Below, one piece after another: positions 32,540-40,769 of a stretch of DNA of 64,000 nucleotides. A program made the position numbers and the translations under genes. The stretch covers positions 1,364,001-1,428,000 of the forward strand of contig CP049781.1 of the NCBI GenBank assembly GCA_011082265.1. Direction: 5' to 3'. Within the stretch, counting starts at the first letter, position 1, and each line of letters begins with the position of its first letter. The notes under the pieces are model-generated. The model did not search any database. It was not told the DNA's origin and was given only the letters and a program-made list of their open reading frames with translations. This DNA is from Candidatus Lachnocurva vaginae (lineage in GTDB: Bacteria > Bacillota > Clostridia > Lachnospirales > Lachnospiraceae).

Positions 32540-34111
32540 ATGAAAATATGGAAATATCAAGGAGTTAAAATTGCAATATTCTTTAAAATTTTAGAATCAA
32601 TATTTTCAGTTCTTATCTTTTATCTGCTATCTTACTTAGTTACATACAACGTAAAAGTACTTGTAAGGAACGTTTTTATATTGCTTCTTATTGCTTTTAT
32701 TTTTTCAATTTTAATGTTTTTATCAAAAAAATACTTAGAAAAGGCACGTGAAAATATTTCAAGTATTTTATCAACTGAAGTTGATATAGCTGTTTCAAAT
32801 ATGAATGCAGCAACTTTCCTATCTAAGAATGATGGTGAACGTTTATCAACTTATACCAACGATATAAGTAAGGTAGTAAGCCTTGTCCTTGATAAATTTA
32901 TTTCAAGAATAGGTAGTGCAATTGGTGCGATAATCTCCTTTGTTACGCTTATAAGTATACATTACTCAATTGGAATACTTGCTATTATTTCTCTAATTAT
33001 TATGTCAGGTGTACCCATACTTTTTCAAAAAAAGCTTTCTTCTTATATTTCCAATGTACAAGCTTCTACAGGGACCTATACAAATAATATGCGAGAACTT
33101 GTACAAGGTTTTATGACCTTCCTTGAAAATAAATCTTTTATGGTATTCTATGATAAGTCTAAAAATGCAAATAAAATTTATAGAAAAGATATAAAAGATT
33201 CTCAGGTTTTTGCCGGTACTGTGAGTGCAGTTCTTACATTTTTTAATTTTTTTACAACAGTGTTGTCTATTGCACTTACATCATACCTTATAGCAAAAAG
33301 TCATATTAGAACAGGTTCACTAGTAGCAGTTTTAACAATTATGCCTACTTTTGGTGAGCAAGTAACTATGTTCTTAACTGAAAAGCAGTTTTATGTTTCG
33401 GGCTTAGATCTCTTTTCTGAACGTTTTTCATTTGCTAAAGGATTTCATAAGATATTGGATGAAAAGACTTTTAATAAATTTTTATCTAATAGCTTTGATA
33501 CCGATATAAAAGAAATCAGAGTTAATAACTTAAGCATAAATTTTAAAAGAAAACTTACTTTTCCTAATATTGTATTTGAATATGGGAAAAAATATGCAAT
33601 AGAAGGAGAAAGTGGTTCGGGAAAATCAAGCCTTTTAAAAGCAATTTTAGGTGAACTAAATAATTATGATGGAGAGATACTAATAAATGGAATTGCTAAA
33701 AATAAGGATGATAATCTTTTCAACAAAATATCCTATATGAACCAAGAAACCTATCTATTCAATGACACTGTTAAAAATAATGTAGATTTTAACAAAGAAC
33801 TAACTGATGATGAAGTAAATGAACTTCTAAAAAATGTAGGGCTTAAAAATATTGATGCTAACACACATCTTACTGATAATGGTAAGAATCTTTCGGGTGG
33901 ACAAAGACAACGTCTTGCACTTATAAGAGCACTTGTTCGTAAAAAAGATATCCTTATTTTAGATGAAGCTACTGCAAATTTAGACAAAGAAACTGAAAAG
34001 ATTATTGAAGATCTTGCACTAAAGCAATCTAAGACTCTTATTATGATTACACATAGACTTACAGATGAAGTTACTAATAGACTTGATAAGGTTATCAATA
34101 TTTCAATGTAA
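32540..34111 (+). CDS. ABC exporter, fused membrane and ATPase domains
   Basis: This 523-residue protein has an N-terminal exporter membrane domain with about five to six helices (about 10-300) and a C-terminal ATPase domain. Walker A GESGSGKSS lies near residue 360, the signature LSGGQRQR near 452, Walker B ILILDEATANLD near 473 and the H-loop THR near 505. It is shorter than most such exporters (about 570-580) and has no partner gene, so a homodimer is likely. The substrate is unknown; a drug or peptide is plausible given the attenuator upstream. GGAGG lies nine bases before the ATG. Confidence 0.88.
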   Translation: MKIWKYQGVKIAIFFKILESIFSVLIFYLLSYLVTYNVKVLVRNVFILLLIAFIFSILMFLSKKYLEKARENISSILSTEVDIAVSNMNAATFLSKNDGERLSTYTNDISKVVSLVLDKFISRIGSAIGAIISFVTLISIHYSIGILAIISLIIMSGVPILFQKKLSSYISNVQASTGTYTNNMRELVQGFMTFLENKSFMVFYDKSKNANKIYRKDIKDSQVFAGTVSAVLTFFNFFTTVLSIALTSYLIAKSHIRTGSLVAVLTIMPTFGEQVTMFLTEKQFYVSGLDLFSERFSFAKGFHKILDEKTFNKFLSNSFDTDIKEIRVNNLSINFKRKLTFPNIVFEYGKKYAIEGESGSGKSSLLKAILGELNNYDGEILINGIAKNKDDNLFNKISYMNQETYLFNDTVKNNVDFNKELTDDEVNELLKNVGLKNIDANTHLTDNGKNLSGGQRQRLALIRALVRKKDILILDEATANLDKETEKIIEDLALKQSKTLIMITHRLTDEVTNRLDKVINISM

Positions 34112-34135
34112 AATATTTTATGCTATAAAATATTA

Positions 34136-34312
34136 AAAATATAAAATACCAGAAATATAAAATACAAAAATATAAAATACAAAAATATAAAATACCAAAA
34201 ATATAAAATACCAAAAATATAAAATACCAAAAATATAAAATACCAAAAATATAAAATACAAAAATATAAAAAAATACCAAAATGTAAAATACCAAATTAT
34301 AAAATTTTTAAT
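34136..34312. repeat. AT-rich tandem repeat, about ten 15-16 bp units
   Basis: The unit is AATATAAAATACCAAA, with variants lacking one C or with small insertions near 34264-34298. About ten copies follow each other directly after the ABC exporter. Long ORFs on the minus strand here (rich in YIFGILYF-like peptides) come only from the repeat. The pattern suggests replication slippage. The rest of the 311-base gap holds a bidirectional terminator. Confidence 0.92.
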
Positions 34313-34345
34313 TCTATAAAATACGAAATATAATAATATTAAATA

Positions 34346-34390
34346 AAAAACTGACAAAATAGGTTCATTAAACCTGTTCTGTCAGTTTTT
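34346..34390. terminator. Bidirectional terminator between the ABC exporter and rplQ
   Basis: AAAAACTGACA and TGTCAGTTTTT flank an inner GGTT/AACC pair, with A-runs and T-runs on both outer sides. It can end transcription of the ribosomal cluster from the right and the exporter from the left. Confidence 0.85.
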
Positions 34391-34422
34391 AAATTATACT
34401 ATGAAAATTATTACTAATTAGA

Positions 34423-34944
34423 TTATATAAGCTCTAACAACACTTCAAGAGCTCCATCACCTTTTCTCTGTCCAATCTTTACGATTCTTGTGTATCCACC
34501 TTTTCTGTCTACATACTTAGGTGCAACCTCATCAAAAATATAATTAGGAACATTAAGTGCTTTTCTCTTTTTCTTAGAAACAACTTCAGATACAGGATAA
34601 AGAACCTTAAGCATCTTGTGACGAGCATGTAATCTTGAAGGTTTATCCTTCTTAATTGTTTTATCTACTATGTCATATATAGTAACTTTCTTTCCATTAG
34701 AAACTTCTTTAACACGCTTCCCGTCTTTATCTTTTCTTGCAACCTTTGCTTTAACTGTTACTTCTTCAAAGTTATCTTTTTCCTTAACTGCAAGAGCAAC
34801 AATTCCTTCAGCAATCTTTCTTACTTCCTTTGCTTTAGCTTCAGTTGTAACAATCTTGCCATTTACAAGGAGCGATGTAACCTGTCCTCTTAAAAGTGCT
34901 TTTCTCTGTGAAGATGTTCTTCCTAATTTTCTATATTTTGCCAT
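34423..34944 (-). CDS. rplQ: 50S ribosomal protein L17
   Basis: This 173-residue protein starts MAKYRKLGRTSSQRKALLRG and ends YTRIVKIGQRKGDGALEVLLEL, both typical of L17. It is about 50 residues longer than the E. coli protein because of an insert rich in lysine (about 75-140), which is usual in Lachnospiraceae-type clostridia. It is the last gene of the alpha operon and is followed by the bidirectional terminator. The 131-base gap to rpoA holds a hairpin. Confidence 0.97.
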   Translation of the reverse strand: MAKYRKLGRTSSQRKALLRGQVTSLLVNGKIVTTEAKAKEVRKIAEGIVALAVKEKDNFEEVTVKAKVARKDKDGKRVKEVSNGKKVTIYDIVDKTIKKDKPSRLHARHKMLKVLYPVSEVVSKKKRKALNVPNYIFDEVAPKYVDRKGGYTRIVKIGQRKGDGALEVLLELI

Positions 34945-35025
34945 TTCTTACCTCTTTCTATGGTATACCGACTAACGCTTTTCAGTCTTACTTAATCGGC
35001 ATCTATAAGTGCCATATTAAAACCT

Positions 35026-35058
35026 GAAATGCGCACCACTCCGGAATTATCGCATTTC
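35026..35058 (-). promoter_or_regulatory. Hairpin between rpoA and rplQ
   Basis: On the minus strand GAAATGCG and CGCATTTC pair perfectly around a 17-base loop. No T-run follows, so it is not a terminator. It may be an RNA processing or stability element, or an L17 control site. Confidence 0.5.
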
Positions 35059-35075
35059 AAATAAACCTAAATTAA

Positions 35076-36044
35076 TCAATCATCTGGTGTACGAAGCTTA
35101 AGTCCCATTTCATCCAATTTATTCATTACTTCATCATACGATTTCTTACCGAAATTTCTAAGCTTAAGCATTTCATCTGAAGTCTTATCACAAAGTTCCT
35201 CAACTGTATTGATTCCTGCACGCTTTAAACTATTAAATGAACGAACTGAAAGTTCAAGCTCATCAATTGTTTTAGACATCATAGGCTCAGAATCATCTTC
35301 CTCCTGAGGAAGCATAACCTGTGCCTCTTTAGCACACTCCGTAAGGTCAATAAATAATTTTAAATGCTCCGACATAATCTTTGCTGCAAGAGAAACTGCT
35401 TCATCAGGTTTCATTGCACCATTTGTATAGACATCAAGTGTCAACATATCAAAGTCTGTCTGCTGACCAAAACGAGTATTTTCAACACTTAAGTTAACTC
35501 TTTCAATAGGAGTATAAATCGAATCAATAGCAATTACTCCTATTGCAGTATCTTCATTCTTGTTCTTATCGGCAGATATATATCCTCTTCCGTCGGTTAT
35601 AGTCATCTCAATATGAATTTTACTGTCTTTTCCACCATTTAAGTGAGCAATAACCAAATCTTTATTGATGATTTCAACGTTATCACCTTCAGCTATCTTA
35701 ATATCAGCCGCTGTAACAACTCCTTCACCTTCAAAATCAATATATGCCTTTTTAGGTTCTGAATTTCCGCTATTATCTCTTATTGCCAGTTCCTTAATGT
35801 TAAGAACGATTTCCGTTACATCTTCCTTCACACCGGGAATGGAGCTGAATTCGTGATCTACGCCCTCAATCTTTATCTGACTTACTGCCGCTCCGGGCAA
35901 GGAAGACAGCATAATTCTTCTAAGAGAATTACCAAGAGTCGTTCCATAACCTCTTTCAAGAGGTTTTACAATAAAACGACCAAACTTCTGGTCTTCGGAT
36001 ATTTCGGCGACTTCAATATTGGGGTTTCTAAAATCAAACACCAT
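35076..36044 (-). CDS. rpoA: DNA-directed RNA polymerase subunit alpha
   Basis: The alpha subunit (322 residues) nucleates RNA polymerase assembly. The N-terminal domain has FGRFIVKPLERGYGTTLGNSLRR and the C-terminal domain has LSVRSFNSLKRAGINTVEEL and RNFGKKSYDEV, the helix-hairpin-helix DNA-contact region. I chose MVFDFRNPN (ATG at 36044), which follows GGAGG, over an ATG five codons upstream. Confidence 0.96.
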   Translation of the reverse strand: MVFDFRNPNIEVAEISEDQKFGRFIVKPLERGYGTTLGNSLRRIMLSSLPGAAVSQIKIEGVDHEFSSIPGVKEDVTEIVLNIKELAIRDNSGNSEPKKAYIDFEGEGVVTAADIKIAEGDNVEIINKDLVIAHLNGGKDSKIHIEMTITDGRGYISADKNKNEDTAIGVIAIDSIYTPIERVNLSVENTRFGQQTDFDMLTLDVYTNGAMKPDEAVSLAAKIMSEHLKLFIDLTECAKEAQVMLPQEEDDSEPMMSKTIDELELSVRSFNSLKRAGINTVEELCDKTSDEMLKLRNFGKKSYDEVMNKLDEMGLKLRTPDD

Positions 36045-36089
36045 TTTACCTCCATCCATTTAATGATTCTTAAGCAACAAAAACATTTA

Positions 36090-36683
36090 TTACTTAGAAT
36101 ACAGCTCGACTATAAGCACCTCATCTACAGGAACATCAATCTGATCTCTTGAAGGTAAGTTCTTAACTGTTGCCTTTAAGTTCTCAGCATCACAATCAAG
36201 CCATTCAGGAACAACTCTTCCATTTGTAACTTCTATTATATTCTTGAATCTCTGAAGATCTTTCTTCTTCTCAGCGACTTCTATAACATCTCCAGCTTTA
36301 ATCTTATATGATGGAATATTTACTTTTTTACCATTTACAAGAAACATCTTATGTCCTACTACCTGACGAGCTTCTTTTCTTGTACGTGCAAAACCTAAAC
36401 GGAATACAACATTATCGAGACGACTCTCAAGCATAACCATCAAGTTCTCTCCTGTTAATCCCTTCATTTGTGCCGCTTTTTTATAGTAGTTACGGAAAGG
36501 TTTCTCAAGCATTCCGTAAATATACTTAGCCTTCTGTTTTTCTCTAAGCTGAAGACCATATTCTGAAATTTTACGACGAGCGTTTCTCGGCTGTCTCTTA
36601 GACTTCTTATTTACCCCAAGATATACAGGATCAAGGCCGAGGGCTCTGCATCTTTTTAAAACAGGTGTTCTGTTTATTGCCAT
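36090..36683 (-). CDS. rpsD: 30S ribosomal protein S4
   Basis: This 197-residue S4 has the central S4 RNA-binding domain (LESRLDNVVFRLGFARTRKEARQ, about 90-112). It lacks the N-terminal zinc cysteines, so it is the zinc-free form. S4 starts 30S assembly and often represses its own operon. It lies 17 bases after rpsK and 45 before rpoA. Confidence 0.97.
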   Translation of the reverse strand: MAINRTPVLKRCRALGLDPVYLGVNKKSKRQPRNARRKISEYGLQLREKQKAKYIYGMLEKPFRNYYKKAAQMKGLTGENLMVMLESRLDNVVFRLGFARTRKEARQVVGHKMFLVNGKKVNIPSYKIKAGDVIEVAEKKKDLQRFKNIIEVTNGRVVPEWLDCDAENLKATVKNLPSRDQIDVPVDEVLIVELYSK

Positions 36684-36700
36684 TTTATCTTCCCTCCTGA

Positions 36701-37090
36701 TCAGACTCTTCTACGCTTCGGCGGACGACATCCGTTATGAGGAACCGGTGTTACATCCTGAATACTTGTTACTTGTATACCATTTGCAGAAAGTGCTCTT
36801 ATAGCAGCTTCTCTGCCTGAACCAGGTCCCTTAACCATTACATCTACAGACTTAAGCCCCGTAGGAGCTGCAGCCTTTGCCGCTGTTTCTGCCGCCATCT
36901 GAGCAGCATACGGAGTAGATTTTCTTGAACCTTTAAAACCGAGTCCACCGGCACTTGCCCATGATATGGCATTTCCATTTGCATCAGTTAATGTAACAAT
37001 AGTGTTGTTAAATGATGCCTGAATATGTGCCTGGCCGTGTTCAACGTTTTTCTTGACGCGTTTCTTTGCGCCTTTAATTGTTTTAGCCAT
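36701..37090 (-). CDS. rpsK: 30S ribosomal protein S11
   Basis: This 129-residue protein has SFNNTIVTLTDANGNAISWAS and the C-terminal DVTPVPHNGCRPPKRRRV, both diagnostic of S11, a platform protein of the small subunit. It is placed between rpsM and rpsD as in other Firmicutes. Confidence 0.97.
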   Translation of the reverse strand: MAKTIKGAKKRVKKNVEHGQAHIQASFNNTIVTLTDANGNAISWASAGGLGFKGSRKSTPYAAQMAAETAAKAAAPTGLKSVDVMVKGPGSGREAAIRALSANGIQVTSIQDVTPVPHNGCRPPKRRRV

Positions 37091-37134
37091 AATAAAAAAC
37101 TAACCTACTTTCTTGAATTTTACCGAAAAAATAA

Positions 37135-37506
37135 TTACTTCTTCTTGTTTGCAATTGTCTTACGAGGACCTTTTCTTGTACGGGCATTTGTCTTTGTCTT
37201 CTGTCCGCGTACAGGAAGTCCTTTTCTATGACGAATTCCGCGATAGCATCCAATTTCTACAAGGCGCTTTATATTAAGAGAAACTTCTCTTCTTAAATCA
37301 CCTTCAACCATGATACCGCTCTCGTCAAGAGCGTTTGCAATCTTCTTAACTTCATCATCTGTAAGATCCTTTACACGAGTATCAGGGTTTACACCTGCTG
37401 CTTTAAGGATTTTATCAGCACTTGTTTGACCAATGCCGTAGACATAAGTTAATCCGATTTCAATTCTCTTTTCTCTCGGCAAATCCACACCTGCAATTCG
37501 AGCCAT
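37135..37506 (-). CDS. rpsM: 30S ribosomal protein S13
   Basis: The 123-residue protein begins MARIAGVDLPREKRIEIGLT and has GIRHRKGLPVRGQKTKTNAR, the S13 tail that contacts tRNA and the subunit bridge. The ATG at 37506 follows GGAGG; an upstream in-frame ATG would lie over that ribosome-binding site and is rejected. The gap to rpmJ holds a perfect 10-bp hairpin. Confidence 0.96.
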   Translation of the reverse strand: MARIAGVDLPREKRIEIGLTYVYGIGQTSADKILKAAGVNPDTRVKDLTDDEVKKIANALDESGIMVEGDLRREVSLNIKRLVEIGCYRGIRHRKGLPVRGQKTKTNARTRKGPRKTIANKKK

Positions 37507-37545
37507 GTGTATCTTTTCCTCCAATTTCAAATAAATACAATCTAA

Positions 37546-37573
37546 GTCTGAAATTGGTATGTAAATTTCAGAC
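37546..37573 (-). promoter_or_regulatory. Perfect hairpin between rpmJ and rpsM
   Basis: On the minus strand GTCTGAAATT and AATTTCAGAC form a perfect 10-bp stem with an 8-base loop about 40 bases before rpsM. No clear T-run follows. It may regulate the genes downstream or act as an RNA processing site. Confidence 0.55.
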
Positions 37574-37634
37574 CATATCTATACATATCAGGATAACTAA
37601 AAAGTTACCTGCAGCCGCTTATTTTTTGAGACAA

Positions 37635-37748
37635 TCATCCCTGTCTCTGCTTATGCTTAGGATTATCACAGATAATTCTGATTCTCCCTTTTCTTTTAAT
37701 TACCTTGCACTTTTCGCACATAGGCTTAACAGAAGATCTTACTTTCAT
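37635..37748 (-). CDS. rpmJ: 50S ribosomal protein L36 (zinc-binding form)
   Basis: This 37-codon ORF reads MKVRSSVKPMCEKCKVIKR, then KGRIRIICDNPKHKQRQG. The Cys-x2-Cys...Cys...His set is the zinc site of the C+ type L36. AGGAGG lies nine bases before the ATG. It is the first gene after the second promoter of the cluster. Confidence 0.96.
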   Translation of the reverse strand: MKVRSSVKPMCEKCKVIKRKGRIRIICDNPKHKQRQG

Positions 37749-37791
37749 AAGGATATACCTCCTCTCATGATCTCACTTTTTAAGCATAGTA

Positions 37792-37847
37792 AACGCTATT
37801 TTATAGATGACTGAAAGCACAATTTCAGCCATTCTAAAAAAAGCGTT
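37792..37847 (-). promoter_or_regulatory. Structured leader between the second promoter and rpmJ
   Basis: On the minus strand AACGCT and AGCGTT pair around an inner stem (TAGA..TGGCTGAA with TTTCAGTCA.TCTA). The structure begins at about the predicted start of transcription and ends about 45 bases before rpmJ. It is a candidate site for feedback by a ribosomal protein of this operon, perhaps S4 or S13; that is inference. Confidence 0.55.
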
Positions 37848-37854
37848 CTAGAAA

Positions 37855-37883
37855 ATTATATCTACAGTATGATAAATTGTCAA
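37855..37883 (-). promoter_or_regulatory. Perfect sigma-A promoter for rpmJ-rpsM-rpsK-rpsD-rpoA-rplQ
   Basis: TTGACA (37878-37883) and TATAAT (37855-37860) on the minus strand are 17 bases apart. The promoter starts three bases after the infA stop codon. Transcription should begin near 37848. Confidence 0.92.
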
Positions 37884-37886
37884 TAA

Positions 37887-38105
37887 CTATTTATCTCTCC
37901 AAACAATTCTGCCTTTTGATAAATCATAAGGTGACATTTCAATTGTAACTTTATCACCCGGAAGTATCCTTATATAATTCATTCTAAGCTTTCCACTTAT
38001 ATGAGCAAGTATTTCAAGTCCATTTTCAAGTTTTACCTGAAACATCGCATTAGGTAATTTTTCAAGAACTGTTCCTTCTACTTCAATTGTATCCGCTTTT
38101 GACAA
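37887..38105 (-). CDS. infA: Translation initiation factor IF-1
   Basis: This 72-residue OB-fold protein (MSKADTIEVEGTVLEKLPNA, IRILPGDKVTIEMSPYDLSKGRI) is standard IF-1, which binds the ribosomal A site in initiation. It follows adk by 21 bases; the methionine aminopeptidase gene map, often found between them, is not there. Confidence 0.97.
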   Translation of the reverse strand: MSKADTIEVEGTVLEKLPNAMFQVKLENGLEILAHISGKLRMNYIRILPGDKVTIEMSPYDLSKGRIVWRDK

Positions 38106-38126
38106 AGCTTGTTCCTCCTGTAAATA

Positions 38127-38774
38127 TTACTTTCCAAATTTTTCTACTAGTTCATCTTCGATTTCAAGTGTTTTTGCACCGTCGATATCCTCGACAACAC
38201 CCATTTTTTTATAATAAGAAACAAGTGGTTCCGTTTTTTCATGATAAACTTTAAGTCTCTTAATTACTGTATCTGGTTTGTCATCGTCTCTTATTATTAA
38301 TTTTGCACCGTCATTGTCACAAATTCCTTCTTTTTTAGGCTGTAACTCTTTGGTGACTGTGTGATAAATTTTTCCACATTCAGGGCAACATCTTCTTCCG
38401 GACATTCTCTTTATTATGGCTTCATCTGAAAGTTCAACATTTAATACAACATCTATTTTTGAACCTTCTTTTTTAAGCTCATTTGTAAGAGCTTCTCCTT
38501 GAGCCATTGTTCTTGGAAATCCATCCAGGATAAATCCGTTCTTGCAATCGTCCTTTTTAATTCTGTCTACAACTAAATTACAAGTAAGTTCATCCGGAAC
38601 CAATTGTCCTTCATCCATGTAACCTTTTGCTTTCTTACCAAGTTCAGTTTGATTTTTTATATTTTCTCTGAAAATATCTCCCGTTGAAATATGAGGAATA
38701 TTAAGTCGAACTGATAATTTTGAAGCTACAGTTCCTTTTCCTGCACCTGGTGCTCCAAGCATTACAAACTTCAT
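38127..38774 (-). CDS. adk: Adenylate kinase
   Basis: This 215-residue enzyme balances ATP, ADP and AMP. P-loop GAPGAGKGT is at residues 7-15 and FPRTMAQG is the AMP-binding part. The long LID domain carries zinc ligands CPEC and a later CDND, a Cys-Cys-Cys-Asp set usual in Gram-positives. I start at MKFVMLG, after GGGAG, and reject a GTG eight codons earlier. Confidence 0.96.
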   Translation of the reverse strand: MKFVMLGAPGAGKGTVASKLSVRLNIPHISTGDIFRENIKNQTELGKKAKGYMDEGQLVPDELTCNLVVDRIKKDDCKNGFILDGFPRTMAQGEALTNELKKEGSKIDVVLNVELSDEAIIKRMSGRRCCPECGKIYHTVTKELQPKKEGICDNDGAKLIIRDDDKPDTVIKRLKVYHEKTEPLVSYYKKMGVVEDIDGAKTLEIEDELVEKFGK

Positions 38775-38790
38775 CTTAACTCCCTTTCTA

Positions 38791-40104
38791 TTACTCACTT
38801 AAGAATCCCCTGTAATTTCTTACAAGCATCTGAGATTCCACCTGCTGAAGCGTTTCAATAACAACACCTACGACAATGATTATTGATGTTCCACCGAATG
38901 AAACATGAGCATTAAATAATCCATTTAGTATTATAGGAAGCATTGATACTATTGATAATCCTATAGCCCCTATAAATATTATATAATTAAGTATTGACGT
39001 TAAATAATCGCTCGTTGCCTTTCCCGGTCTTATTCCCGGTATAAAGCCTCCCGATTTTTTCATATTATCTGCAATTTCAAGAGGATTAAATGTTATAGAT
39101 GTATAAAAATATGCAAATATTATTATAAGTATAAGATATAATAACGCTCCCCATGAATATATCCAGTTTGCAGAATTAAACCAGTTGGATTCAGACATTG
39201 AACGAAGTAAATCCGCCCAAAAGCCTTGTCCTTGAGCTACTCCTAAAAATGCACATATCATAACAGGTGTCTGCATAAGTGACTGAGCAAAAATTACAGG
39301 CATAACTCCGCCGGTATTAACCTTCAACGGTATGTACGAGCTTTGCCCTCCATAAGTCTTATTCCCACGAAGCATCTTTGAATACTGAACCGGTATTTTT
39401 CTCTCTGCACCTTGTAAAACAACAACCATAAAAACAATACTTATAATAACGGCTGCTATTATTACTCCAGAAAGAATACCATTTGCTACTCTTTTTCCTT
39501 TTATAAATTGATTAAAGAGAGTAGTAATGTCCTGAGGCATTCTTGATACTATATTTATAATAAGAACTATGGAAATACCATTTCCAATTCCTTTTTCAGT
39601 AATTCTTTCACCAATCCACATAAGAATTGTTGAACCTGCTGTAAGAACAGTTATAAGTGTAAGTACACTTAATACATTAAATTTTTCAAGATACCCGCTT
39701 CTCCCGAATCCTATTGCCATAGCGGTTGATTCCATAAGAGCAAGACCCACCGATACATCACGTGTAATCTTTGTTATAATCTTTCTTCCTCTTTCTCCGT
39801 CTCTTGAAATCTCTTCAAGTTTCGGAAAAGCTATGGTAAGTAATTGAATAATAATGGAAGATGTAATATACGGCGTAATACTTAGAGCAAATATACTCAT
39901 TCTTTCCAGTGACCCACCGGTAATTGCATCGAAAAAGTTCATTGAATCACCGGCTGCACCGAATAAGCTGTCAAATACGCCTTCGCTTACTCCCGGAGCG
40001 GGGATCTGAGCTCCAAGTCTGGTTATGATAAGCATAATCAGAGTGAATAAAAATCTTTTTCTCAGATCTTTGATTTTAAAAGCATTGCGAAGGGTCTGTA
40101 GCAT
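38791..40104 (-). CDS. secY: Protein translocase subunit SecY
   Basis: This 437-residue protein is the pore of the Sec translocon with ten membrane segments. PAPGVSEGV, SIIIQLLTIAFPKLEEI, GIGNGISIVLIINIVSRMP and the cytosolic loop GKATSDYL are SecY hallmarks. The start MLQTLRNAFKIKDLRKR follows GAGGTGAT; its ATG overlaps the rplO stop in TAATG, so the two are coupled. Confidence 0.97.
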   Translation of the reverse strand: MLQTLRNAFKIKDLRKRFLFTLIMLIITRLGAQIPAPGVSEGVFDSLFGAAGDSMNFFDAITGGSLERMSIFALSITPYITSSIIIQLLTIAFPKLEEISRDGERGRKIITKITRDVSVGLALMESTAMAIGFGRSGYLEKFNVLSVLTLITVLTAGSTILMWIGERITEKGIGNGISIVLIINIVSRMPQDITTLFNQFIKGKRVANGILSGVIIAAVIISIVFMVVVLQGAERKIPVQYSKMLRGNKTYGGQSSYIPLKVNTGGVMPVIFAQSLMQTPVMICAFLGVAQGQGFWADLLRSMSESNWFNSANWIYSWGALLYLILIIIFAYFYTSITFNPLEIADNMKKSGGFIPGIRPGKATSDYLTSILNYIIFIGAIGLSIVSMLPIILNGLFNAHVSFGGTSIIIVVGVVIETLQQVESQMLVRNYRGFLSE

Positions 40105-40547
40105 TAGATCACCTCGCAACTTCCACCGGCTGCTTCAATCTTTTCTTTTGCAGATGCGCTGAAAGCGTTTAATTTTACTATAAGCTTTTTAGTAAGTTCT
40201 CCATTACCGAGAACTTTGATTCCATCTCTTGCATTCTTTACAATTCCTGTATTCTTTAAGAGCTCTGAATCAATAACTGTTCCGTTGTCAAATCTGTCAA
40301 GAACTGAAACATTTATAGCTATAATATGTTTTGTGTTTCTATTGTTAAATCCGCGTTTTGGAATACGACGATAAAGTGGCATCTGTCCACCTTCAAAGCC
40401 AACTCTTTTGACTCCGCCTGAACGTGCCTTCTGTCCTTTATGTCCTTTTCCGGCTGTCTTACCATTACCTGAAGCATGACCACGTCCTCTTCTGAAGTTG
40501 TCGCTTTTCACACTTCCTTTAGCCGGAGATAGATTTGATAAATCCAT
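40104..40547 (-). CDS. rplO: 50S ribosomal protein L15
   Basis: The 147-residue protein begins MDLSNLSPAKGSVKSDNFRR and has GRGHASGNGKTAGKGHKGQK, the glycine-rich N-terminal extension that runs into the large subunit. It lies 23 bases after rpmD and overlaps secY by one base. Confidence 0.97.
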   Translation of the reverse strand: MDLSNLSPAKGSVKSDNFRRGRGHASGNGKTAGKGHKGQKARSGGVKRVGFEGGQMPLYRRIPKRGFNNRNTKHIIAINVSVLDRFDNGTVIDSELLKNTGIVKNARDGIKVLGNGELTKKLIVKLNAFSASAKEKIEAAGGSCEVI

Positions 40548-40570
40548 TTTAATACCTCCTATATACTGTA

Positions 40571-40759
40571 TTAAGCATCGACTTCTTCAACAGTAACCAT
40601 ATGACGTACATTCTGAATCATACCTCTTACGGCATCGTTATCCTCGCGAATTACTGTAGAATTTATCTTGCGAAGTCCTAAAGCTTCAATAGTCTTTCTA
40701 TTTCTTGGAACTTGACCAATCTTGGACTTCTTTAATGTTATTTTTAACTTCTTTGCCAT
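40571..40759 (-). CDS. rpmD: 50S ribosomal protein L30
   Basis: The 62-residue protein (MAKKLKITLKKSKIGQVPRN, then KTIEALGLRKINSTV) is L30. The ATG at 40759 follows GGAGGAGATC; an earlier ATG overlaps the end of rpsE and lacks a proper ribosome-binding site. It is ten bases from rpsE. Confidence 0.95.
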   Translation of the reverse strand: MAKKLKITLKKSKIGQVPRNRKTIEALGLRKINSTVIREDNDAVRGMIQNVRHMVTVEEVDA

Positions 40760-40769
40760 GATCTCCTCC

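Noticed and set aside
34136..34312. Regular repeats that might suggest a CRISPR array
   Set aside because: Units are 15-16 bp and directly joined, without spacers, and no cas genes are nearby. It is a minisatellite.
34095..34357. Two overlapping minus-strand ORFs of 66 and 74 codons rich in YIFGILYF-like peptides
   Set aside because: They arise only because the 15-16 bp AT-rich repeat lacks stop codons in those frames. The composition is pure repeat and there is no ribosome-binding site.
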